DNA of 64,000 bases from assembly GCA_013396655.1 (NCBI GenBank), contig WBMV01001229.1:163887-227886 (forward strand), in the 5' to 3' direction. The position numbers and the translations under genes are program-made. Source of the stretch: Campylorhamphus procurvoides. Taxonomy: Eukaryota; Chordata; Aves; Passeriformes; Dendrocolaptidae. Below the pieces are notes generated by a model. It saw only the letters and a list, made by a program, of their open reading frames with translations. It had not been told where the DNA came from and made no database searches. Of this stretch, positions 14,971-28,420 are shown one piece after another. Position 1 is the first letter of the stretch. Each line of letters begins with the position of its first letter.

Positions 14971-15028
14971 GGTTGTGGGTTTTTTGTTTGGTTTTTTTTT
15001 TTTTGGGGGGGGGTTTGTTTTGTTTTTT
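14971..15028. repeat. G/T-rich low-complexity tract
   Basis: The tract has long T runs interrupted by GG and GTTTG steps and contains a run of nine G (15005-15013). Similar G/T-rich patches occur at 44549-44650 and 25190-25240. Nothing suggests a gene. Confidence 0.85.
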
Positions 15029-18000
15029 AAAATCTCATTATTTTAACTAGTAAATTGTTTTATATAAAGAAGTTTGCAAATATGGTACGTGTCTCTAAAT
15101 CCATTGAATTTTTTAGACTCTAGAGTTTCAGCTGCTTCCAATAGTCTGTAGATTAATTAACACTCAAATTAACTAAGCTTCTCAGTTCAAGTGCTTTCAG
15201 TGCTCTACATCAGAATTTCTACTTACTGCTAAGTTGTTCTCCAATCTCATGTATTGCCTTTGACATTTCTTTATCGGGATTAAAGAGAAAAACCAGCATC
15301 ACCAGACTCTGTGTGTGTCCTATTTACGTGGTCCTTTATTTATTTATTTACATTATCATGTGATAAATCTGGGCGAACAGAGGTGTTTTTTGCAACTTGG
15401 CATGTGTTGAAGACTGTGCCTTCGAGGGATTGGGGACAGCTGTTACTGGGAGCCCTGTGCTGAGCCTTACTGGAGTGAGAGCATTACTGGTGGCTCCAAC
15501 TGGGCTGGCTGGTGCAGACAGGGCTCATTTCATACACAACACTTTACAGTGCCTGTGCAGAGCCAGAGCTGAACTCAGATCTCTGGAGTCCTGCAGGGCC
15601 TCAGGGCACTTTTAGGCAGAGAGTCAATAAAATTATATGCCAAGTCTGCTGGAAGTCAGAAAATTTTTCTACCTTGGCTCAAATCCCATCAGTGCATTGT
15701 GCTTCCTTATGCAGAACTATTGGGTTCCATGGATTTGGTGTAGGACATTGAATGCCAAATACGGTTGTCTCTTCTGTGTGAGCATCACAAACCCTGGAGC
15801 TGTTTCTGGCCCTGCATAAGGTGGTCAGTGAAGTGGGGGGCATTTCAGCATCTTCCTACATGACTCTGACAGTCCAGATGAGTAGCCAGAGACACCAACA
15901 GCTGTGGGACCATAACTGTGAATTTTTGTCACAGCAACATGTATGTTTCAGTGGAGGTAAAACTTGCACTCTGTAGATGCTGTTCTAGCTCTGCAGAGCT
16001 CCATAAGAATCCCCACAGACAAAAATCTTAATGTGATCCACATACTTTCAGTGTAAGTTTCCTTACAAAAACACAGTTTTGCTTATAGAAGAAGCCTCTG
16101 AGAAAAAGATGTAGATACAAATTTTTATTGCAATATAATATTTTGACCTCATTAATGTAATTGCTTTCTGGCATTTCTATTTATATATATTAAATATTTT
16201 CATTGAACAATTGAATTAAGCTATAATTTTCCATATTAAAAATGCAAGAGGGGATATAAAATCCATTTCAAATTTTGAAATGTGAAAGCTAAGCTACATT
16301 CTTTTGTTTGTAGTTGTTTTGGGTTTTGTTTTGGTTTGGGTTTTTTTAATAGAGAAAGAAAGGTGAATGATCTTTCTTGGCTTCCATGACATCTGCAATA
16401 GTAGTACAGACTTTTTGCTGAGTGACTGCATGTTGAGCCTCAGGAATAAATCCCCTTTCCCTGATCCTCTTCATAGCCCCCTTTTCAATACAGGACCTGA
16501 AAACCTGCTCTATTGTGCATTTAAATTCCCCACAAAAGAAAAAAAATGCATTTATTTATATGAATTTTTCATAAATATCCAGATTAGCACTAATAAAAGA
16601 GACACAACTCAGGAAATGTTGTTTGACTTTGGAACTTTCTTAGGTCCTGACTTTGTCAGTGACAGCCTGAGACACTGTACTCTTAGTTTTACATCAAATT
16701 TAGTGGCAAGATGCCTGTAAGCTCTAACACAGATTTTATCTTGTGTGAGTTGGCCAGCTCTAAACTTTATTATTGAAACCAGTGGTGTCTGATTTATTCC
16801 TGTTACCATGCTTAGCTGCTGGTTTGGGAAAGTACAACTTTTGGGAAATAGTTTGCCTTTCAGAGGACCATGTGCCCTTCTATTCCTAAGGCATAACTGA
16901 GCTGCCCAGAGGAGTTTGTTGCTGTTCAGCAAAAGTGCATCTTTTCTCTTTCAGTCTGACATGGGACAGCTTCAAATGCTTGAGGAGTTTTCCAGCCTCA
17001 AGACTTTTCAGAGAGTGGCAGCCACCTCAAAACGTACGTATTTACAGGGAAAACTGTTCTACGGTGGAGGTTTCCATATTTCATTGGTTATTTAAGAAGC
17101 AAACATTGCTTAAACACAGTATCTTCAACTCCTTTGGAAAAAAATTAACATATATAAGGATAAATAATCTAAATTTGGTTTTGCTGTAATTACAGAAACT
17201 GGAGGCATAAAGAAGACAAAAACAAAACCTTATTTTCTGTTACTTAGAATTCATCAATTTCACACTGAAGGACAGTGATTGGAATGGCATGTGATGCACA
17301 GAAGTGGGAAGAAGAGGAGAGAGAGTAAAAGGATGGGATGCACAGACCTCTACACCAGCAGCAAATCCTCTGTGGATATTTTCTTCACCTCATCCCAAGT
17401 ATATAAAAGAAAGAACAGGCATATTTCTGTTCACTGTCCTAATGATGCCACACTGCAAAGCCATAGAACAGGATGGAACAGGACACCAGCCCTGCCATGG
17501 AATTTCCCACTCAATTAGTAAGGGTGTTGACTCTCACTGCCCAGCTTCCAGAGAAAATGCAAATGGTAACACTGGAATTTCCACGGTGTTGGTTTTTTGA
17601 GGTGCTCAGGAACAGACAGCAAATGATGTGAACACACCAGGGATGAAAACTACTTGGATCCAGGAGAGACACAGTCTGCTCTCACTTTTTGGATCTACAA
17701 AACCCAGTGAAGCTCAATTCTTAAGTCTGCCCAGTCATCTCCTGACTGGATTTTATCAATACAGTATTAAGGTGACCTCTGCACCTTTTTTATTGTCTCC
17801 ACTCAAACCAGGAATAATAATGACATTTTGGAATGTATTCCCAAGGGAATACCTCTGGCACCTGATTTCTCACATAGTAGTGTGGTCAGGGTGACCTGTT
17901 TGAGTGAGGGGAGGGACAGAGCTTTGTCTGACCCCTGGCAGGTGCACAGTGGTCCCAAACAGACAGGGTGGCTGCTGCTGTGCCCCATGGTTTGGTGGCA

Positions 18001-21000
18001 GGAAGGAAATGCTCCAGATGCCATGAACACCAACCAAAAGGCTGCTGAAACCTGGTGTCAGTGACTCTCCCCCCTTCAGATGGAAGGGATTTTGCCCTCT
18101 GCATCCCAGTGCCCCAAAGCCTGTGCAACTAGCTTTGCAAGAACACCTGGTGTGCTGCACTGCACTGCAGAACCAGTGTGAGTCTTTCCAGGTAATTTTA
18201 AATTAGCTTTAATTTCTTAATATCACTGCCAATTTTCTCTTGAGGGGGAGAAAAAGTCGGTAGGCAGTAATATATATTGCTAAGTCTCGTGTTCTTACTG
18301 CTGTAATTAAAGGTCTGTCATGGTTTCCATTGAAAAAACACAATTTTAGGGATTTATAGCTATTCCTAAACCACGAAACTTTGCTTCAGGCGGCAATTTG
18401 GTGCAACAAGATCCCAAGCTAAGAAAAAAATTGCGGACAAAAGCTTACAAATATACAATTTCCCTGCCTTTGATTTACTTTTCTGAGGTGGAAAAAATAA
18501 TACACACTTATATATGTGTACATATCTATAAATTTTCTGGTGCACTTTTGCAGTTAATGAACTCAAATATTGATAGCATATTAATTCATAATGGAGTCCA
18601 AATGACCTTTGTAATTGAGATTCCTTAATTCTTTTGTTTCTGAGAGTAACACAAATTTATAAACTGGAAATACTGTATGATTTGTATACAACCATTGTCA
18701 ATTGGTTTTTTCCTTCTACTGCTCCAGGAAACAAATTTATATTGTCTCATGGGCACATTACAGTGAATGTACTGCAAGTCTGGAGCTCTCTGGGCACATA
18801 ATCCCAAGAACCTTGTTCCAAAATGTCTTTGTATGAGTTTGAGGTGACAGCATGTTGAAGCTGAGGTGGATTTTCTCCTTCTCTTTTACAGAGAGATGAT
18901 TTATTTTTATGCCTCTTCTCTTGCCTAGAATTCACTAGTTCCCCCAAACAAGTGGAAGAGGTTGCAGGATCAGTGCCCTTGGAATCAGCTTTGTTGCCAA
19001 AGGCTCTTTGCTCTGGAATCCTGTTACTTTTGGCTTTGTCTACTCATTCATGCTAACTAAAAAGGATCATCTTCAGAGCTCGTTGTCAGAGTCTTTATAT
19101 GTTGCACATCTATAATCTAGATTTCTCCACTCTTTCTTTCTTAAAAGGGTCAAATCCTTTCAAAAACTATTTGATTCCAAATAACATTATGCCAAGGATT
19201 GCTTTTCTTCCTTTTCCAACTAGTTACTTTGATTTTTTTTCTTAGCTAACTACTCGCTCTATGAAATTTCTAAAGAAAAACATCCATTAAGCATGAAGAT
19301 TAATTTGAGGTTATTGCCATTAACTTGCTTAGAAAATAAACTGTGCTTGAGGCTTTCCCAGGCAACATCCATGACACTTTCACAAGTACTGATGCTCTCA
19401 ATTACCAGTATTTTATCTCTGAAGAGTGATTGGGATAAACACACAGAATTCCTGAAGCATTGAAAATGCAGCAGGTCTTGATATGCTGTAAATAACTCAT
19501 TCTTTCCATGAATGGTCCTGAGTACCAATCTTCTGGATATACCACAAACTACATATGCTTTGCACATTTGGCATCTCTGCTTGAAGCTGCACCAACTCTC
19601 CTTTTTTTAACAATATTGAAAGACACAAATTCTCACTATCACAATCCTGCAATCCAATACCACCTTAATTTTTTTTATGAATTATTGTAAGAGAGTCTTG
19701 TAGGAATTACTACATCATTGAATTGTTATGCCAACTGGCAGCTCACTTTGTTAGGAAAAGAGAAGCTAGATCTTTATGAGCCCAGTGTTTTTCACCTCAG
19801 CTGAATACTTAGTGTCATTACTTATTTTGAGAGCAAGCTGGTGAAGTGGTTTTACAGGGAAAGGATCTGCTTGATTTAGGCGTCATCAGCTTTAAACTTT
19901 GTAGAGAAGCAGAGTATATATATATATGCACAGAATTAATATTGTGCTCTATGAAGAGGGGAAAAGCTAATATTCAGTTTAGCACTGGCTTTATTTATTT
20001 AAGATTTGCATTAAAAATAGACCTCATTACTCTTTCTTCCATATTCACTACAGCATGAGCTAGCATTCATCACCACTCTTGAATTGCCAAGAAGATGGCT
20101 AATCATCCATTTCATTACTCTTTCCGGCAGCCATGCAAGATGGTACACAACTGGAAATAAACTCTTAAAAACTGCAAAGTGTTCTCTGATTAGTGGGAAT
20201 TAATGTGAATTGGGAGTTTAAGAACCAGCAAGCAGACTGCAGTGCAAAATGTGTTTTCAAAGGGAACCTGATCCCTCAGAGATAAAAAAAAATAACGTAA
20301 GTGATGAACCTTGGATTACCTTTGTGGTAAGTTCCTCCAGCCTTGGGAGGTACCTGCTTTGTTTTCACTCATTTCCTGGGGTGGCTGAAGTTCCCAAACC
20401 ATGTGCCAGACCTGGAGGACTGACTTCATCTTGGGGACAGAGCCATGGGGATCCTGGCTTCTGGGCTTTCTGCAGCAGAGGTGGGGTGGTCCAGGGACAG
20501 TGCAGAGGAGGACACAAAACTTCAGGGCTTAGGTAACCCCAGCAGTCTGACTAACTGGACCAGCACATTATTTCCCTACAGAGACCAAACTGAACCACTG
20601 CATTAAGCACAAACCCTTTCATCCCAAACTTCTGGTAGGGTGTGACTCCACCATTATGTTTTGCTGTTCCCCCAGCAGTCAGTTTCTGTGAGACATTTAT
20701 GTTACAGCGACAGGCTTGGTTCTGCCCACCAGCTATCAGGGGCCATGAATGCCACTCTTGGCATCGAAACCAGGGAGAATATCCCTGGCATGTGTTTCCT
20801 GACAGAGCTGGGGCTGCTGCTGGTGCTCTCTGGCTTGCTGTTCCAGCAGAGACTGTGGGAGTGGAAGAATTCCTTGCTACCAGCTCTGTGTGCTGTCCTG
20901 GTGCAGGTGTTGTTGGATGCCATGGGTTATCTGGCCACAGAAAGTCTGGGTACAACCATAGGGATTGATTCAAAAATAAGCAGAGGAAAGAATAATGATG

Positions 21001-21160
21001 AAACATAATAAAATACTTCCCAAAACCACACAGCATAAGCAAATATTTGGCAGCTGCTTTCAGTTTCTTTTTTTTTTTTTTTAAAGAGACTGTTGTCTGG
21101 AATTGGGTGCTCCTCTGAGCTTGGAGTTGATGCTGGAAAAGTTGCCAGTTGGACAGGACA

Positions 21161-21253
21161 ACATGTGAGATTAAAGAAATATGTTATTGCCTTTGCACTG
21201 AAGTTCCTGGGAAAAACATGTGAGATTAAATAAATATGTTATTGCCTTTGCAC
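21161..21253. repeat. Two-copy tandem duplication, period 55
   Basis: A 38-base segment at 21161-21198 recurs at 21216-21253 with one visible mismatch; a 17-base spacer separates the copies. The near identity suggests a recent local duplication just upstream of a CR1 fragment. No function is visible. Confidence 0.9.
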
Positions 21254-21525
21254 AGCAGCTTTTGGTTAAAGAAAACATTGCAAGTAAATCAACAGGGGCC
21301 AGACAAACCTTCAGGAAAATACACCCCAGAGCATTGAGCTTGTAGTGTTGTCAGTTTTTCTTCTCTTGCAACCTCATATTAGACATCCAAAATGATCACA
21401 CTAAATTCTGCAGAACAGTTTTGTTTCTCTCTTGTTGGAAGGACACACATATGTACATGACCTAACAGTGAGGTTGATGTGAGTGGGTTCTTACACGTCA
21501 GGTCACAAGCATTCTTGGAGAGGTC

Positions 21526-22175
21526 AGGGAATCTCAGAATATGCAGAGTAAGGAGGGACACACAGGAATCATCTAGTCCAACCTTAGCCCTCAAGAGGAG
21601 CATCCCTAAGAGTCACACCATATGCCTCAGAATATCATCCAAATGCTTCTTGGGCTCTGTCAGGCTTGGTGCTGTGACCACCGCCCTGGGGAGCCTGCTC
21701 AGCATCCAGGGAATCCAGGGAATGGGGTAAGAATCTTTTCCTAATATCCAACCTCAACCTCCCCTGACAACTTCAGGCCATTCCCTCAGGTCCTGTCACT
21801 GTCACCACAGAGAGATCAGTGCCTGCTCCTCCTCATCCCTCACAAGGAAGTTGTAACTGCAGTGAGGTCTCTCCTCAATCTCCTCCTCTCCAGATGAACA
21901 CACCAAGTGACCTCAGCCCCTCCTCACATGGGTTCTATTCAAGGCCCTTTGCCATCTTCACTGCCCTCCTTTGGACACTCTGTAATGGCTCAATATCTTC
22001 CATATATTGTGGAGCCCCAAACTGCCCCAATATTCCATGTGAGGCCACGCCAGTGCAGAGCAAAGTGAGACAATCCTCTCCCTTACCCAGCTGGCGATGC
22101 TGTGCCTGATGCCTCCCAGGACAGGGTTGGCCCTTCTGGCTGCCAGGGCACTGCTGACTCCTGTTCAACTTTGAT
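21526..22175 (-). mobile_element. CR1 non-LTR retrotransposon, truncated, minus strand
   Basis: The left edge carries the reverse complement of the conserved CR1 3' end: the segment around 21569-21583 reads as the antisense of the family's characteristic GGTTGGACTAGATGATT. The body continues through the antisense of the CR1 ORF2 3' part and 3' UTR. In the coding direction a frame at 21935-22168 ends in LQSVQRRAVKMAKGLE, a recognisable segment near the C-terminus of CR1 reverse-transcriptase ORF2. The copy is 5'-truncated, as most CR1 copies are, and its frame is broken, so it is dead. The right boundary is estimated from where the resemblance fades. Confidence 0.9.
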
Positions 22176-25100
22176 GTGTTTCACAGCTGAGGAGTTTGAT
22201 CGGTGCTTGGATCAGCTCAGGGATGAGGACAGCTGGTGTGGCAGACCAGCTGTGACATCCAGGACATCTCACTCCAAACCTCTCCCCACCCTGATGGCAC
22301 CTCTCCTTATTGGTGGTCAGACTGAACAGGATTAGAGAGAAGTGTTTATTCTCCTACTTATTTTCTTTCATTCAACTTGGTTTTTTGTTTTGTTGGGTTT
22401 TTCCTTGCATGTTCTTATTTTCCCAATTAGCAAAAGAAAAGACAAATAATATCCATAGTGGTTTCCTTTTGCTGATCATATTTTTTATTATTTTTTTTAG
22501 ATGAGAAAGAAAATGCAAAAAGAGAACATTGAGTTCCCAAAAAATCCTCCTTAGTTATTCTTCTGCAGTTAACAGCAAAAAAATGAGATGCAGAAAGAAA
22601 TAAAATTTAAATGGAATTGGAAAAAAAAATTGGTGAACACATATGCATTGAAATATATAATGTAGATATATGCAAAATATAATTTTATTTATACAAGTCT
22701 AAGAGGCACACTGCATATGCCCATGGTGATACCAAATGTCACGTTGCTTTTCTTTACTGTGCCTATTTATTTTACTAAATGCCTATATTTATGCCTATAT
22801 ATATGCAGGGATGGATCTGTATAGTGCTCAGTAATGCATAAATATCTACAGAGATGCACACATGCACACATTTTGGGGTTTATGGTATCCTAGGTTTTTT
22901 TCATAAATGATACATTTCATTACTACTTATGGAACTGAGCTCTTTTTTTCAATCTTCTTACCATTTTAAGTGTCTTTCTGCTTCCAGTTTCTGGCTCCTG
23001 CACAGCACAAAACTGGTCTCCAGAGGCTGCTCTCCTTAAGAGATGAATATACAACAAGAGGAACAAAGCTATTTAATAAATTAATCATAAAAGAATGGTT
23101 AATAGTCAGAAACTATTACACAATATGTTTGATTTGGGACACGTTTTCCATGAGATTGTCAGATTTTTTTCATTAAACATTTAAATCCTTTTAAAAGAAG
23201 TGAAATATCAAGGTCAGATTTAAAACTGTTTCATTCAAAATGCAAATGCTGTTTGACCTTCCTCTGCTCTTGGTTTGTACCAGTGTAATTTTACTGGTTC
23301 AGTTTTATTATATTTATCCCAGGATGAAGATGCTGAAAGATTGGATAATCCAACCAGTGGAATACCTTCCTTTATGTATTTCTACCTCTTCTCCACTCTT
23401 TTTTAGTAAGTTTGAAATTAGAAGAGGTATTTTAAGAGGTAATCCAATGGCCTGTTAAGGAAACAAATGTTACCTATCTCTTACAGTGAAATTAGAACTG
23501 TAGGAATCATTTCCCTTTGTAAACTGTGATGACTTGCATTTGCAGCTCTGGACATAGCCATGACCTGCTAATTGCATTTGCATGGCATATTCAGTACTGC
23601 CAAAAAATCAAGATCATTTTAAGCAGGGGTGTCAGCACTGAAAAATGGTGATCACCACTGTACTTTATGGATTGCAGTCTACAGCTCTGAAAGTCTATAA
23701 GGAGCAATGCCTGTACAAACCAACTTTTATTTTCTCCTTTTGAATCACAGTATTACCCAGCCATTCACCACAGAGCATCACTGCCCAGTTACTACTCTAC
23801 TTGCTGTGTGTTTAAACGATGATGGAACATTTAAGAAACTTTGCTTTAGGGTGTAGTTACTTAGATTTCCAGGCAGGGGATGACACCACTTGGCTGGTGG
23901 GTCAGGGAGTTCTGATTGTTCTGGTTGGTGTGTCTCTTCATCAGTTTCTGTTGGTCCAGACACAACTGATGGTAAAGGGAATATCACCAAAATGCACGAG
24001 TACTACTGTATTCACAACCTGTTCAACACACTGGGCTTGCTGTGATATTTGGGCCCTTTTGCATGTTTGATCATGTTTTCTCCTTGCTGTCCAGACCACC
24101 ATGGATATCTCTGCAGTGTGATTTTGCCTGTTCTTTCTCTCATTTCACCTCTTCTGAGTACTGTCCCTCCCCAGTTCCCTTGACTGCTGTCTCATATCTC
24201 TCAGCCAGCATGAGAAGAGGTTCTACACATGCTTTAACTCCTGCCAATTGCTGGAAACCCACAGGAAGCTTTAGGGAGGCTTCTTCAACTCTATCACAGT
24301 GTCAAAAATCATGCTTTGCAGTAACAACCCAGTAAGGGATGGTAAGGCTGAGTTGCTTCATTTCCAGACCTCTTCAGGCTGCTGTTTATGTGGAAGGACT
24401 CCTGTGTAAATATGGAATCCAGCCCTAAAAATCTTGTGTTTTACTAATGAGATGAAATTGTTAACCTTTTTTTCCCCAACTTCTTCTTATTTTGAAGCAG
24501 ATTTTTAAACTAAAAATAGACATAAATCCAGGACTGAGAGTGTTTTTAAACACCTAAAGGAAAATGTGACATTTTTTCATTATCTTATACCTTTACAGGT
24601 ATACAGATTCCTGTTTCTTCTTCTAAGAGGGCTTTTCCTTTCAACAAACTTTTGCTGTTTAAATATTGTCCCATCCATCCAAAAGAAAGACAACTGGCCA
24701 ATTACCCAAATGCCATCCTGAGACAGTCACTTTCTCAGGGCAGAGTTTGAGGTGCTTATGTACCAGAACAGTCTCCTTGTGGGTACCAGTTTGCAATGAA
24801 ATGTTGCTACTCCTCTATTCCCCAAAACCTGTGGTTTCAGAGGCTCTCAGTTGATATTTGGGGTGTGTTGAAGCCTATGTCCATTTTTTCACTGCAACAG
24901 AACATTACCCAAATCAGTCTGATTAAACTTGTTCTGTGGTTATGTTTATACTCCGAAACCTGAAATATTTACAATAAAATCTATATAATAAATAAAATTA
25001 AATATAAGTGTATTGTGTTTGAGAACAATGCATGTAACCTTCACAAACTCTTGTATACAAACCCTGGAGAAATGTTTTCTAAACTTCATGAAGGAATCCA

Positions 25101-28100
25101 CATATTCTGAATGAAAATACTGTCAGATATTGTGTGCTTGGGCCACAAAGCAATTTTTGACTCTAAAACCAAAAGTTAGGATGGGTTTGTTTTTGTGGTT
25201 TTATTTTTGTTTTTGTGGGTTTTTTTTTTTATTTTGTTTTAACCAAGTGGGAATATAACCAGCTTTGCTAGCTATTCTGCTTCTTTATTTCCTTTTACTG
25301 AGTCACATTACACACCCAGCATTGTGATCAGCAAATGCTGCTAAATTTCAGGTGGGATTGAGGGATAGTGGTGGATAAAATGTGAGATTACTGGAAGAAT
25401 GCTTAGCATCTGTTCAGATAAAATCAACTGCGTCCCGAGATGCACATAGGCATTTATCAACTATCAGATTTGGGAATTGGCCTTACTCCAGCTGGAGAAG
25501 CCTCATGTGGAAGACTGTTTGCAGTTCTTCACACTCAGCTCTGGAAAGGCTCATATAGCAAAGAGGGGAATAAAGCATATGGCCTTGGGGCACACACAGA
25601 GACCAGAAGACAATGGATCTTTGGAAAAGCCAGAGAAAGTGCAAGGACTTGACGTTTTCCTGAGAAAGTGGGAAGTGCAGCAGAATCTCAATGAGGTGAC
25701 AGTGCACAGGAGCCTCAGTGAGTAGCTGTGGAGCTGGAATGAGCAAGTGCTAAACGAGGAAGCACAGAATTTCAGCAGCACTTCCTTACAAGACAGTGAA
25801 TATAGCATGAGAGATGAAGCTGTTAGCACCATCAGCAGAAATGCAATTTAGAAAGTCTGAGAGCTGGTAGAAGGTCACAGACATTAGTAAAGAAATAGAA
25901 CAAAAGAAGGTAAATCAAAAGGTTAGTTGTGTTTTCCCCTGCTCCATTAACATTCCCTTTCCTGCAGGAAACCTCTGGCTGCACTGCAGCTATGGCAACA
26001 TCCAGCCCCAGAGAGGGCAAGACAGTGGGGGCATCACTGCAGAGCCCACTGGAGAGCCACCAAGTGAGTTATAAACCCCCAAATTTGAATTCTAGAAGCC
26101 CTTAGTATTTTAGCCTTCAGTTACGGCATCAAAATCCAGCTGCTTCCAAGTGGCCCAAGACTGATGTTACTCCACAGATCAGGTGAGAAACACAAAAGCC
26201 TTTTCTTCCAGCACTGCTTCTCAGCAATCATGGACATCCTTCATCACTGTGCAGCACAGCATGTCCCCTGAGTGGGCAAAGTCTGCTGGACAGGAACATC
26301 TGGATGGATGGACAGCAGGCAGTTCAGATTCAGATATGCCAAAGGGAATTGCAGAGGGGACCCACACAATTTCCCATCTTAGCCTTGGGTTACTGCTTTG
26401 TTCCCACAGCAATTCCCATGGAAACGGCTGCTTGAAGAGGCAATTTACTTCTGTAAACACCCTCTTTAAAATAAGAGTATAGTGTCATGCAATTTGTCTG
26501 AAAGAGAATTAATGAGACTTTTCCCCAAATCTTATGAATATAAGGAGGAACCTGCCCTGTGCTTGATGGGTTTCATAAGGGGTGTGGGGAGTAAAGACCA
26601 CTCTATCACTAAAACCAGCAGAACCAGGAAAAGTTACTGGGAAAAGTGCTAAGGTGCTCTTTTCCTGGAGGGTGGAGGAGCAGGATGGATCATGTGTGTC
26701 AAACTGACCTGGGCTCCATTACTGGAATCTCTGGAGCAGGGACCCCTGCACTGATCCTTCCCAGAGTCAGCCCAACACAGCCAGCACAGTGGTTCCAGAG
26801 GGGCCTCTCTGTCCTGAGGCTGCAGTGCCCAGCTGGGAGAGAAAACAGGACCAGGTACTGTTTCCTGCACCACAATAAGCAGTGTTTCTCAAGTAAATCT
26901 GTTTTGCTTTACAGCTGCGCCCTCTTGTACCATTACCATGGTGTGAAGAGTTGTCTTTTACATGATCTAACTAGTAGAGTTGATCATCCCCAGAAAACAG
27001 GTCAGAGTTTGGAGAAACTTTCTCTGGTGAGGGATTGGGCATGTTTTTTGCTATTTTCTTTGTTCCAGAGCAAGAGGTGGTGAAGAACATGTTTGGCAAG
27101 TTCTGAATCCATCTGAGTCCCCACAATAAGAAAAAGCAACTGATGATGACAGATATTTTGTCACACATCATCCATCCCACTTCTCTTCTCTGCAGAAAAC
27201 AAGAATTTAGTCCTCCTGTGTTTGTTTAGACAGACACATAAAAACAAGTTTTGCCATATTGTACCTGTCTATCAAATACATTTCCAGAGACAGTGTGGTT
27301 AAATATAAGAATAGTATTATGGAAAGAGATGACTCCCCCACAGCAGCCCTGGATGTTGACTGGCAACATTACAGCAAGGAGCCCTTTCTTGCATCCTAAA
27401 TGGAGTGACCATTGCACATTATTTTCCACAATAACCTGCTGTCTAGAAGACCGCAGTGTGAGCTGATTTAAGGTATGGGTGAGGCAGAGTGGGAGGACAA
27501 TTCATCTGCCATTGCTACTTTAAATGACCATAAATTCATTAAATGCACAGTCAGACTACCTAAATCTTCTTTCTGCTTCCCTAGTAGAGTCTAATTAGGA
27601 ATAAGACCCAGTGTTATTTTATCTTCTGGGGTTTTTTGAGCATCCAGTACCACTCTAGTCAACTTCTCATTTAGTCAGTGTATTTGTATGGAAAATGCTG
27701 TTATTGCAGCAACTTGAAAAAAGTCCAGGGTTTTCCAGCCTTGGACAGTATGGTGGTTTTATTTTTTTAAATAAACATTTTTTAATAATTTTTTTTTTAA
27801 TCTCTGAATCCTCCAATAAACCCTCAGCAAAATTTTCACTGAAATTGAAACATCACAGTAAAAAAAGTAACGAGAAGTTTGGGGTTTTTTTCTGAGATAG
27901 AAGGTGACTTAAATATAAAGAAAAGCAAGGATTTTGTCACATCAATCCACTCTGGTTTATGTATTCATTTTATTTCATAGCTACTATCTAAATCTGCTTC
28001 AGACAGCCAAGATGAAATGTCCTGTGGACATTATCTACTGTTGTGAGGGACAGTAAGAGTTTTACTGTCCACATAAATAAAACACAGAGGAGAGGCAGAA

Positions 28101-28400
28101 TGACCCTTAGCAGGTCTGTGCCAGGCCCCAAAGGATGCTGACTGGCCTTGCTAACCCTGACAAGCCTTTACTCGGACCTCTGCATGTGGTTCTTGACCCC
28201 ATGTCTCATCCATCAGCACAGAAGCTGCACTTAAGCCCTCTCCTTGGTTGATCCTGCTCCTCGAGTGCTGTTTTTCAGCCCTGGTCTTTTTTTTTTTCCA
28301 TATGAAGGCTCTGGATATGGGGTGTGGCACTATTCCCACTTCTGTCCTTGGCCAGGTTGTTGGCTGCTCCTGCTTCCTGTTTCAGACCACACTGTTATGG

Positions 28401-28420
28401 GTTTGTTTGTTTGTTTGTTT
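28401..28420. repeat. (GTTT)5 microsatellite
   Basis: Five exact tandem copies of GTTT are followed by a decayed GCTTAG unit. It is a simple repeat without visible context. Confidence 0.95.

Larger units (their letters stand above)
5895..21525. other. AT-rich non-coding stretch, no gene seen
   Basis: I find no supported exon in these 15.6 kb. Slightly richer patches (about 12790-13100, 13270-13860, 15390-15800 and 20330-20960) produce overlapping open frames on both strands, which is expected from composition alone. The stretch holds a G/T-rich tract (14971-15028), a short AT dinucleotide run (19917-19929), a 24-base tandem duplication (14425-14466), a 55-base-period duplication (21161-21253) and several small perfect palindromes. 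Confidence 0.55.

Noticed and set aside
20551..21042. Overlapping frames of 163 (minus) and 115 (plus, from 20661) codons, the latter with a Leu-rich membrane-like segment
   Set aside because: Both strands are open over the same G/C-richer patch, which points to composition. I recognise neither protein and see no splice or poly(A) context.
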